Positions 1-5,752 of a DNA stretch of 6,237 bases are shown in pieces. Origin of the DNA: CAZVCJ01 sp964625745 (GTDB lineage Bacteria > Chloroflexota > Anaerolineae > VGOG01). Position 1 is the stretch's first letter. Each line of letters begins with the position of its first letter. Below the pieces are notes generated by a model. That model was not told the origin of the DNA. It saw nothing but the letters and a program-made list of their open reading frames with translations, and made no database searches. Both the position numbers and the translations under genes were made by a program. The stretch covers positions 1-6,237 of the forward strand of contig CAZVCJ010000215.1 in NCBI GenBank assembly GCA_964625745.1. Direction: 5' to 3'.

Positions 1-16
1 AAACGTGAAACGTCAA
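1..16. repeat. Edge of a CGTGAAA-type heptamer repeat array
   Basis: The first bases read as two heptamers, AAACGTG and AAACGTC, followed by AA. The 13-mer at 4-16 (CGTGAAACGTCAA) is the exact reverse complement of 5738-5750 in the larger array at the other end of the cluster. It begins 13 nt beyond the stop codon of the alcohol dehydrogenase and is cut by the window edge, so its full extent is unknown. No transcription terminator can be seen in the 28 nt between the stop codon and the edge. Confidence 0.6.
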
Positions 17-28
17 GGGTGGTGCGGG

Positions 29-1057
29 TCAGGGCGTGATTACGGTGCGGACGGCGGGGCCAAAGGCCTCCAGGTCGTCCAGGGCGGCGTTGATGGCCTC
101 GGCGTCCAGGGGCACAGTGCGGGTGATTACCGACGACAGGTCCAACACGCCTCGGCGGACCAACTCGACGAGCAAGGGCAGCTCCGACAAGAGATGGTCG
201 GAGCAACCGATGATCTGGGCTTCTTTCGGGATGACGTCGTGGTAGGAATGGAGCTCGAAAGGCTGCTCGGCGATGCCAACCAGTACCGCTCTCCCGAACA
301 CTCCCAGTGAGTGCACTGCCTGCTCTATCGTCTGCCGCAGACCGACCAGCTCCAGTGCCACGTCCACGCCCTGGCCGCCGGTCAGCCTGCTGATCTCCGC
401 CACCGGGTCGGCTGTCGCAGCGTTCACCGGAATAGCGCCGTAGCTTTGGGCCAGGTTCAGCTTAGCGGCGTTGATGTCCACGGCGTACACGTCCAGCGCG
501 CCGAAGGCCCGCGCCAATTGCACCGCCGAGATGCCCAGTCCGCCGACGCCGAAGACCGCCACGCTCTCGCCCGGCTTCAGCTTCGCTTTGTGCAGCGCGT
601 GGAACGACGTGGCCGACGAGCACATCATGATGGCGCCCTGCTCGAAGGGGATGTCGTCGGGCAAGGGGATGGCGTTGCGTGAGGGCACGGCGATGTATTC
701 GGCGTAGCCGCCGTCCTGATACTTGCCGATCATCGAGCCTGTGGGGCAGAACTGCTCGCTGCCCAGGGCGCAGTAGCGGCAATCGCCGCAGGTGACCAGG
801 TAATGCAGGCACACCCGGCTCCCCACCTTGACGTTCCTGACCTCAGCGCCGACCTCCTCGATCACGCCCGCCACCTCGTGCCCCAGCGTCATGGGCAGGG
901 GGTGGACCGGCGAGGTGCCAGCTCGATAGTGCATATCCGAGCGGCAAATGCCCGCCGCTTTGACCCTGACCAGCACGTCCTTCGCGCCCACAGGGGGCAC
1001 GGGCACCTCTTGCATTTCCAGAGGCTGCCCTGGCTTGACCAAACGAACTGCTTTCAT
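29..1057 (-). CDS. Zinc-dependent medium-chain alcohol dehydrogenase (NAD type)
   Basis: A 342-residue protein of normal length for the zinc MDR family, predicted to be cytosolic and to interconvert an alcohol and an aldehyde or ketone with NAD(H). The N-terminal GroES-like domain carries the catalytic zinc site: Cys38 in GICRSD, His60-Glu61 in GHE, and probably Cys146. Cys90, Cys93, Cys96 and Cys104 form the structural-zinc lobe. The Rossmann domain has GVGGLG at 170-175, and an acidic residue (Asp194) ends the second beta strand, which favours NAD over NADP. The start is well supported: a perfect GAGGAGG lies 5 nt upstream, and the ATG overlaps the TGA of the preceding mttB homologue (ATGA), so translation is probably coupled. 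It is the last gene of the cluster. The exact substrate cannot be read from the sequence; in context it could reduce or oxidise a carbonyl product of betaine or amino-acid breakdown. The family call is firm, the role is inferred. Confidence 0.93.
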   Translation of the reverse strand: MKAVRLVKPGQPLEMQEVPVPPVGAKDVLVRVKAAGICRSDMHYRAGTSPVHPLPMTLGHEVAGVIEEVGAEVRNVKVGSRVCLHYLVTCGDCRYCALGSEQFCPTGSMIGKYQDGGYAEYIAVPSRNAIPLPDDIPFEQGAIMMCSSATSFHALHKAKLKPGESVAVFGVGGLGISAVQLARAFGALDVYAVDINAAKLNLAQSYGAIPVNAATADPVAEISRLTGGQGVDVALELVGLRQTIEQAVHSLGVFGRAVLVGIAEQPFELHSYHDVIPKEAQIIGCSDHLLSELPLLVELVRRGVLDLSSVITRTVPLDAEAINAALDDLEAFGPAVRTVITP

Positions 1058-2520
1058 TGTTGCCTCCTCTCTTCTCCCTCACGCGCCTCGGCCGCCTGCA
1101 AGATCGCTTCGATCTCCTCCGCCGCGCCATCGGGCAGCGGCGGCGGCTGGTGGGTGGCCAGGATCTCACGCAGCCTGGCCCGGATGCGGTCGGGCATCGT
1201 CTGGGCGCCGGCCGCCTGCCAGTTGACCCACGGCTCCCGATCCATGAGCGCGGGCGTCCAGATTTCGGCCCGGCAGTGCCTGGCGGTGTGCCGCTCGGAC
1301 ATAAATTCCCCACCCGGACCGACCTGGTCAATCAGGTCAAGCAACAATGTCTCATCGCTGACCTCGACGCCGCGCATGATCCGCCGGGTCATGGCGATGA
1401 TCTCGTCGTTCATCACCAGCGACTCCAGCGAACCGATGTTGGCGCAGTCCAGGAAGCCCACGTCGTGCACCAGCGTAGCGCCGCTCAGCCCCGAAAGCAC
1501 CACTTGCATCGTGGACTCAATGGCGGCCTGCAAATCGAGGGTCTTGGCTTCGGAAGCGCCAGCAGTGCCCATGAAGGGGACGCCCAGCCAGCGGCAGATG
1601 TCGGCCAGGGCCGCGCTGAGCAGGCTCATCTCCGGCGAGCCGTAGGATGGCCGGCCGCTGCGCAGGTCCATGGCCTGTGGCACGCCGCCGATGCATACTG
1701 CCGCACCCCGCCGCTTGAGCTGGATGATCGCCAGGCCGCTCAACGCCCCGGCCAGGGTGATGACCAGCGTACCCGCCCCCGTAACCGGCGCAGTGGATCC
1801 GGCGGTGCCGCCGCCCAGGTAGACGATGGGAACATCTCGCTCGGCAGCCCAGAGGACGTTGGCCAGGTCCTCGTCGGTGTGCATCAACGGCGCCTGGAAG
1901 GTGGAAAAGAGGGCGAAGTGGGGTCGTTGGCGAAAGGCTGCCTCACTGCCGGAGACCGCCACTGCCATCTGATAGATGTCGGAAACGTGATCGGCGGAGT
2001 AGGCCCAGGGGAGGACCGGCTTGCCGGTGTTCGCCATCATCTCCGCGTACTCGTAGACCGGTGCCAGGGTGGAGGTCACGTCGCTGATCAGCCCCAGGCC
2101 CATCACGTAGTCAATGTTCGGCAGCGCGTCGCAGACCCGGGCCGTGAGGCCGGGATCGCCTCGGCGAACCTTGCGCCGCTCGCCGGTCTCCGGATCCACG
2201 AAGTAGGTGCAGGTGGGGCCGGGGCCGAAGTAAACCCGGTCGGGCACGATTTGCATCGGGTATTGACCGTCCCTGCCCCACAAGGTAAAGGATCGCGGAT
2301 TGGCGGCGACGGCGTCCTGAATGATGTGCGCGGGAATGCGCACGCGCGTGCCGTCCACGTGGGCACCAGCTCCGTCCAGCAGCTCACGGGCCTCAGCGGT
2401 ATGCACTTCGACGCCGGTGCGGTTCAGGCACTCCAGCGTCGCCAGGTACACCTTCTCGATTTGCCGATCCGACAGGACGCGGAATTGTGGCGTTTGATGA
2501 GCGTGATAGTTGATGTCCAT
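1054..2520 (-). CDS. MttB-family (non-pyrrolysine) corrinoid-dependent methyltransferase
   Basis: A 488-residue protein, close to the roughly 495 residues of archaeal trimethylamine methyltransferase MttB. Family hallmarks are GGGTAGSTAPVT (236-247) in the TIM barrel, DLRSG (285-289), GSPE (294-297), and the block GTAGASEAK (318-326) in the neighbourhood where MttB carries pyrrolysine. The reading frame has no in-frame TAG, so this is a pyrrolysine-free relative. Characterised members of that group (MtgB, MtcB, MtpB) demethylate glycine betaine, carnitine or proline betaine and pass the methyl to a cognate corrinoid protein. The ATG at 2520 was chosen because it sits 8 nt after the ogt stop and has AAGG in front; the open frame runs 84 codons further upstream but only inside ogt. 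The stop overlaps the adh start (ATGA). Residues 349-415 match the partial homologue at the right edge at 39 of 67 positions by eye. The substrate is unknown; a quaternary or N-methylated amine is inferred. Confidence 0.9.
   Translation of the reverse strand: MDINYHAHQTPQFRVLSDRQIEKVYLATLECLNRTGVEVHTAEARELLDGAGAHVDGTRVRIPAHIIQDAVAANPRSFTLWGRDGQYPMQIVPDRVYFGPGPTCTYFVDPETGERRKVRRGDPGLTARVCDALPNIDYVMGLGLISDVTSTLAPVYEYAEMMANTGKPVLPWAYSADHVSDIYQMAVAVSGSEAAFRQRPHFALFSTFQAPLMHTDEDLANVLWAAERDVPIVYLGGGTAGSTAPVTGAGTLVITLAGALSGLAIIQLKRRGAAVCIGGVPQAMDLRSGRPSYGSPEMSLLSAALADICRWLGVPFMGTAGASEAKTLDLQAAIESTMQVVLSGLSGATLVHDVGFLDCANIGSLESLVMNDEIIAMTRRIMRGVEVSDETLLLDLIDQVGPGGEFMSERHTARHCRAEIWTPALMDREPWVNWQAAGAQTMPDRIRARLREILATHQPPPLPDGAAEEIEAILQAAEAREGEERRQQ
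1063..1069 (-). promoter_or_regulatory. Strong ribosome binding site for the alcohol dehydrogenase
   Basis: On the minus strand GAGGAGG is followed by CAACA and then the ATG at 1057. The site lies inside the last codons of the mttB homologue and accounts for its Glu/Arg-rich tail (EGEERRQQ). It is the strongest Shine-Dalgarno sequence in front of any start codon in the window and fixes the adh start. Confidence 0.85.
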
Positions 2521-2530
2521 AAGGCGCCTT
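2521..2530. other. 10-bp perfect palindrome AAGGCGCCTT abutting the mttB start
   Basis: AAGGCGCCTT fills the gap between the ogt stop codon (2529-2531) and the ATG at 2520. On the minus strand its AAGG half doubles as the only Shine-Dalgarno-like sequence. Pairing of the two halves could not form a proper hairpin, as there is no loop, so this is more likely a chance palindrome or a dimer-binding site than an RNA structure. Confidence 0.35.
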
Positions 2531-3086
2531 AATAGTAGATTCTGTTCGCCCGAATCTTCCCTGGGTGGGAAAACTCGACCCCTTCGAATTCGAGCAAGGC
2601 TCGCTTCATTCTCTGGCCACCCTGAAATCCGCCTGGCTCCCCATTGGCCCGCACCGCTCGGTGGCAGGGGATGATGATGGCGAAAGGGTTGGTTGCCAGT
2701 GCTCTGCCAACCGCCCTCGCACCACCTGGGACGCCCAAGTGCCGGGCGATCCTGCCGTAGGTGCTCACCCATCCCCGCGGAATGGCGTATTCCGCCAGCA
2801 GAACGCGCTGTTGAAACTCAGAGCATCTCTCCAGAGTAATCATATCCAATTCAAAACCAATGGCCTCTCCCTGGAGGAAGCCTTGAATTCGTTCACCAAG
2901 TTCCGTAATGGGAGGGCACGAGTGCTGAACGGCGTCAACAAAGGTCCTCTGGATAGTATCTTCTGAAGGGGCGTGCTCATCCGGCAGGACGACTCGGCAT
3001 ACCTTTGGGCCTGCTGGGGTTTCTTGCCACACCATGCCCAAAGTGCCAAAAGCAGATGGCAGCAGAACGTATGCGTAAGGTGTCAT
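2529..3086 (-). CDS. ogt: Methylated-DNA--protein-cysteine S-methyltransferase (O6-alkylguanine-DNA alkyltransferase)
   Basis: A 185-residue DNA repair protein that transfers alkyl groups from O6-alkylguanine irreversibly to its own cysteine. The N-terminal domain (about 1-85) is the variable alpha/beta part. The conserved domain (about 88-172) has FQQRV, IPRG, the TYG helix-turn-helix start (109-111), the Arg finger in ARAVG (Arg124), the hinge Asn133, the active site PCHR with Cys141, and the partner Glu168. The usual LGGYxGG loop is here GGFQGG, with Phe for Tyr. A tail of about 15 residues follows the domain. The start ATG overlaps the stop of the upstream lyase (ATGA), with only GGGAT as a weak ribosome site, so expression probably depends on coupling. 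Its GC content is lower (47-58% in hand-counted 60-nt blocks, against 68-73% in two sampled blocks of the flanking genes), hinting at separate origin. Its presence in a methyl-transfer operon is unexpected. The family call is firm. Confidence 0.92.
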   Translation of the reverse strand: MTPYAYVLLPSAFGTLGMVWQETPAGPKVCRVVLPDEHAPSEDTIQRTFVDAVQHSCPPITELGERIQGFLQGEAIGFELDMITLERCSEFQQRVLLAEYAIPRGWVSTYGRIARHLGVPGGARAVGRALATNPFAIIIPCHRAVRANGEPGGFQGGQRMKRALLEFEGVEFSHPGKIRANRIYY

Positions 3087-4498
3087 TGTTTATCCCGTGC
3101 TCGAATCCAGGCCAGGGTGCGGGCCATCTCGTTCTGCACCAGCGAGATCCCCTCGTCCACCCCCATGCCCGGCTTGGCCATAATGATGTCTGGACGGGTA
3201 GCCAGGGCTACGTGCACCGATACTCGCGCCGACAGATCGGTCTCGGCGCAACTGCCGCCCAGGAATGTGCCCACGCCTGTCCTGAGCGCCGCTTCGCTAA
3301 CGGTCGAAGGGCCACCGGCCTTGCAGATCAACACGGCTTCGACCGAGTTGTGCACGCTGCCCAGGTCGGGCATCTTGATCTGGATCATGTCCGCCGCCTG
3401 AGCCTCCACGAAGGCCCGAATGTCTTCCAGCGTGTTGGCCCACTCGTCGGCCACCAGTTGCACCTTCATTTTGCGGAAGCGGACGTACTCGCGCAGGGTC
3501 TTCATGGCTTCGATCTGGTCCTCCCGGCTCTCCATGAGCACTGGACACTCCACCCGCAGGGGGTAGGGCTGCACCGCCAGCTCCAGGGTGTAGAGTTGCC
3601 CCAGCACGTGGCCCAGCTCGTTGTCGAAGATGTGCCCCAGCGTCCCGTGCACGTCCAGGTGAATGGTAGGGCGGTAGTCTGGGCCACCCAATTCCTGGAT
3701 CCGTGCCTTCAGCCAGCGAGCGTATCGCGTCAGGATGACGGCATCCTCGCCCAGTTGCTCCGGGATGTTGTCCACCAGGGTGTGGGGAAGCGAGGCGACG
3801 CGACGCGCAATCATCTTGTCGGCGCCAGCGTATCGGTCGGCCCCGCATTGGGCGTGGATGGGCACCGGCGAATCGGGCAGCGGCAGATCCCACTCCTCGG
3901 CGATGACCTCGGCCATGGTCATGTCGCGCGCCAGGGCCACCGCCTTCAGTAGAGCCTGGCCCACGCCGTAGCGGATGGCGGTGTGCAACTGGCGTTCCAC
4001 GGTGGCCCGCTCCGTGGGTATGGCCTTCTTCTCTTTCCCTTGGGCACCCCTCCACAGGCGAGCCGGTGTTGTCAGCAGATCTCGGCGAGTCATCCCCGTG
4101 GACTGAGATAGCGGTTTGACTAGCTCCACCGATTCGGTCAGGCCGTCCACTTCCTCGGCGAGTCGGCGGAAGCTGGTGAGCTCCCGGCCTTGCAACACCG
4201 GGGCCACGACGCGACGGACGGTGGACAGGCCCTCCTCGGTGCGGAAGACCGCGTCGCGGCCCGCTTTGCCGCTGAACTCCACCGCCACACAGTCGCCCCA
4301 GGCCACCCGACCATCATCCAACACCAGACCCACCGACACCGCTTCGGCCACCTCGCGGACACGACGGAACCCAGGCGTCACCGGAGCAGCGGCATACCGC
4401 TCGGACAGCGGCATGGCATCAGACTGGAGGGCTGCCAGATCATCGTAGTAATACGCGCCCACGGCCGGCACGGCCAGGGCAGCAGTGATTCGTGTCAT
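3083..4498 (-). CDS. Methylaspartate ammonia-lyase-like enzyme (enolase superfamily) with altered substrate pocket
   Basis: A 471-residue protein alignable end to end with methylaspartase, which splits 3-methylaspartate into mesaconate and ammonia using Mg2+. Conserved residues by position, with recalled Clostridium tetanomorphum numbering: Gln217 (172), His239 (194), metal ligands Asp282 (238), Glu317 (273) and Asp351 (307), Gln373 (329), base Lys375 (331), Cys417 (361). The constant offsets of +44/45, then +56, support the alignment. Differences: Gln73, which lines the amine pocket, is Glu74; Leu384 is Met440; Thr360 is Ser416. The family length is about 413; the extra length lies in a basic/polar insertion (about 121-168) before LHTAIRYG and a 12-residue insertion around 394-411. 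The ATG at 4498 matches the family's N-terminus and has AAAGG 8 nt upstream. The stop overlaps the ogt start. No glutamate mutase is nearby, unlike in the classic pathway. It could be a true methylaspartase or a lyase for an N-methylated or related amino acid; the latter is inference. Confidence 0.85.
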   Translation of the reverse strand: MTRITAALAVPAVGAYYYDDLAALQSDAMPLSERYAAAPVTPGFRRVREVAEAVSVGLVLDDGRVAWGDCVAVEFSGKAGRDAVFRTEEGLSTVRRVVAPVLQGRELTSFRRLAEEVDGLTESVELVKPLSQSTGMTRRDLLTTPARLWRGAQGKEKKAIPTERATVERQLHTAIRYGVGQALLKAVALARDMTMAEVIAEEWDLPLPDSPVPIHAQCGADRYAGADKMIARRVASLPHTLVDNIPEQLGEDAVILTRYARWLKARIQELGGPDYRPTIHLDVHGTLGHIFDNELGHVLGQLYTLELAVQPYPLRVECPVLMESREDQIEAMKTLREYVRFRKMKVQLVADEWANTLEDIRAFVEAQAADMIQIKMPDLGSVHNSVEAVLICKAGGPSTVSEAALRTGVGTFLGGSCAETDLSARVSVHVALATRPDIIMAKPGMGVDEGISLVQNEMARTLAWIRARDKQ

Positions 4499-4506
4499 CT
4501 ATCAGA

Positions 4507-4519
4507 CCTTTGCTCCCTT
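4507..4519 (-). promoter_or_regulatory. Ribosome binding site region of the lyase gene
   Basis: On the minus strand AAGGGAG (4513-4519) and AAAGG (4507-4511) precede the ATG at 4498 by 14 and 8 nt. The nearer one has ordinary spacing and is the likelier site. The region lies just inside the MITE-like element that ends at 4523, so any promoter of this operon must lie within or beyond that element. Confidence 0.55.
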
Positions 4520-4522
4520 ATT

Positions 4523-4647
4523 CAGAAACTTCCCCTCACCCCTGCCCTCTCCCTGCGAGGGCGAGGGTGAAAGTCCCCTCTCCCTCGCAGGGAGAGGGTT
4601 AGAGCCTGCCCTGAGTGGAGCGAAGGGGTGAGGGTGGGACGTTTCTG
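4523..4647. repeat. 125-bp MITE-like nested inverted-repeat element
   Basis: The ends are CAGAAAC (4523-4529) and GTTTCTG (4641-4647). The arms continue as an 11-bp perfect pair (4533-4543 with 4624-4634) and a nested 16-bp perfect pair (4545-4560 CCCTCTCCCTGCGAGG with 4583-4598), separated by a 22-nt spacer. The right half contains CCCTGAGTGGAGCGAAGGG (4609-4627), resembling a motif that recurs in intergenic repeats of many environmental bacteria. There is no coding capacity and no clear target-site duplication, so this is either a non-autonomous mobile element or a REP/BIME-type repeat. As RNA it could fold into a long hairpin in the leader of the lyase operon. Confidence 0.75.
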
Positions 4648-4783
4648 CCTCCTACGGATTGTACAGCTACTTACGCGAAGCAGGCTCCACGTCCAGGCCC
4701 ACCATCTCAAAGCCCACCCCTCGGGTGATTTGTTCAACTCGAAACTCCAAACTCAAAGAAGTGCAACACGGCAGGTGTGGTCA

Positions 4784-4808
4784 GCCCGGCGGAACCACTC
4801 CGCCGGGC
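4784..4808 (-). terminator. GC-rich hairpin after the racemase gene
   Basis: A perfect 10-bp stem (GCCCGGCGGA at 4784-4793 with TCCGCCGGGC at 4799-4808) closes a 5-nt loop, 29 nt beyond the racemase stop codon. The position is that of a terminator, but no U-run follows on the minus strand (TGACCACACC comes next). It would be a U-less terminator, an RNA 3'-end stabiliser or an attenuator that lowers read-through into the lyase operon. Confidence 0.5.
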
Positions 4809-4837
4809 AACCGCTCGTTGGCTAGACTCAGACGCCA

Positions 4838-5623
4838 TTACACGTGCCCATAGTAGTCACGGTGGACCACCACGGAGTAGGCGTAGTCCAGCAGCGTGCC
4901 CCAACTGAAGATCGGGATGTCAATCTCGCGCTGAATGGCACGGGCAAAGGGCTGCATGCCAGTACATTCCAGCACCATGGCCCCCATGCTGGGATGGGCG
5001 CGGTAGAAATCAACCGCCACCGGCACAAACTCTTTTTCCGCTTTGTCATAGCGGGCCCCTGGCGGATCGGCTCGCTTGGACGCGGTCCACAGTTGTTCGA
5101 ACTCAGGGCAGCGGCCATCGTCCTCAGCGCCCTCCAGGACGTAGTTGCTGCCCACCTGGATGCCAACGGCTTCCAGGTGGGCTTGGGTCATGCAATCTCC
5201 TCGCGCCACCAAAATACCGACTACCTTTTCTGGGCCGATGAGCTGCTGGGCAAAGGGGACCTGGAGCAGGCTGGACATGAACACCGGCACATCTACATAG
5301 CCCGCGATGTCCTTTTGGAAGTAGGCAAAGTAGCCACATTCGGCGGCGATGGCCCGGCAGCCCATCTTCTCCAGCTTCCTGGCCGCGCGCTGGATCGGCG
5401 CCAGACAGGGCGACTTGTCCTTTTCCCGAACCAGCGCCACGATGTCCACCCCCTCGGCAATCTCGTACTGGATGGGAAAGGGAAAGGCGCTGGCGTTGCG
5501 CACGTCGCCGGGAAAACCGGGGTAGACGTCGTCCAGGATGATGATGCCCAGGCCCATCCCGTAGCAGCGGTGGTCCTTGCGGGCTTTGATGTAGTTGATG
5601 CCCATGTCTCGATTGCGGTACAT
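4838..5623 (-). CDS. Aspartate/glutamate racemase-family protein (two-cysteine, PLP-independent)
   Basis: A 261-residue cytosolic enzyme of the Asp/Glu/hydantoin racemase superfamily, which moves a proton at the alpha carbon with two cysteines. Both are present and symmetric: Cys96 in AAECGYF and Cys220 in LECTGMQPFA. The N-terminal part has the family's GDVRNASAFPFPIQYE segment (39-54), and WGTLLDYA lies near the C-terminus. The start was set at 5623 rather than 12 codons further up because AAAGGAG sits 8 nt before that ATG. Related proteins annotated as racemases also include maleate isomerases and hydantoin racemases, so substrate and even reaction type are open. It lies between the two mttB homologues and upstream of a C-N lyase, which suggests it adjusts the stereochemistry of an amino-acid intermediate, or isomerises a dicarboxylate; that is inference. 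A 129-nt repeat-filled gap separates it from the upstream gene. Confidence 0.88.
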   Translation of the reverse strand: MYRNRDMGINYIKARKDHRCYGMGLGIIILDDVYPGFPGDVRNASAFPFPIQYEIAEGVDIVALVREKDKSPCLAPIQRAARKLEKMGCRAIAAECGYFAYFQKDIAGYVDVPVFMSSLLQVPFAQQLIGPEKVVGILVARGDCMTQAHLEAVGIQVGSNYVLEGAEDDGRCPEFEQLWTASKRADPPGARYDKAEKEFVPVAVDFYRAHPSMGAMVLECTGMQPFARAIQREIDIPIFSWGTLLDYAYSVVVHRDYYGHV

Positions 5624-5631
5624 TGGAGCTT

Positions 5632-5638
5632 CTCCTTT
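5632..5638 (-). promoter_or_regulatory. Ribosome binding site deciding the racemase start
   Basis: The minus strand reads AAAGGAG, then 8 nt, then the ATG at 5623. The alternative ATG at 5659 has no comparable site, so the shorter protein is preferred. Confidence 0.75.
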
Positions 5639-5667
5639 CCGGGTTTCAGGGATTGGCACGGCTGCTT

Positions 5668-5750
5668 GCGTGACTCGTGATGCGTGATGAGTAAAACGTG
5701 AAACGTGAATTTACGCTTTACGTTTTACGTTTGACATTTGACGTTTCACG
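5668..5750. repeat. Heptamer array inverting at its centre (CGTGAAA / TTTCACG)
   Basis: Positions 5668-5709 divide exactly into six heptamers: GCGTGAC, TCGTGAT, GCGTGAT, GAGTAAA, ACGTGAA, ACGTGAA. From 5709 to 5750 the reverse-complement type follows in perfect 7-nt phase: ATTTACG, CTTTACG, TTTTACG, TTTGACA, TTTGACG, TTTCACG. The turn is at about 5709. Embedded perfect inverted pairs are 5697-5706 with 5741-5750, and 5674-5680 with 5746-5752. The array fills most of the 129-nt gap between the upstream mttB homologue and the racemase and ends 2 nt before the TAG of the former. A related piece occurs at 1-16. It may be a short tandemly repeated element or a run of protein-binding sites. Confidence 0.8.
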
Positions 5751-5752
5751 AG

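Larger units (their letters stand above)
4499..4837. other. 339-nt non-coding gap between racemase and lyase
   Basis: From right to left it holds a GC hairpin (4784-4808), then about 110 nt with a short open frame on the minus strand (4667-4780, 37 residues, no ATG at its start, ending VGLDVEPASRK), then an AGGAGG motif (4648-4653), then the 125-bp inverted-repeat element (4523-4647), then the lyase ribosome site. No convincing -35/-10 promoter pair was recognised. Short frames on either strand lack a ribosome site, or read through the repeat, and were not called as genes. Confidence 0.7.

Noticed and set aside
803..1645. Long open frames on the plus strand opposite the adh and mttB homologue (also 1057-2532, 3005-3952, 4844-5680)
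   Set aside because: They are antisense shadows of clear minus-strand genes in GC-rich DNA. The translations are low-complexity His/Gly/Arg-rich and show no family motifs.
1054..2520. Possible pyrrolysine-containing MttB
   Set aside because: No in-frame TAG occurs in the frame, and the block where pyrrolysine would fall reads GTAGASEAK, so it belongs to the pyrrolysine-free group.
2521..2772. 84-codon N-terminal extension of the mttB homologue's open frame
   Set aside because: It lies entirely within ogt in another frame and does not resemble the MttB N-terminus. The ATG at 2520, just after the ogt stop, starts a protein of normal family length.
4522..4737. 71-codon minus-strand frame reading through the inverted-repeat element
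   Set aside because: Half of it is the repeat itself (SLRGRG-type translation commonly produced by such repeats). There is no ribosome site and no homology recognised.
5623..5659. Upstream ATG giving a racemase 12 residues longer
   Set aside because: It has no Shine-Dalgarno sequence, and AAAGGAG is ideally placed for the ATG at 5623.
5668..5750. CRISPR array
   Set aside because: The units are 7 nt and contiguous, without spacers, and change orientation. No cas genes are present.
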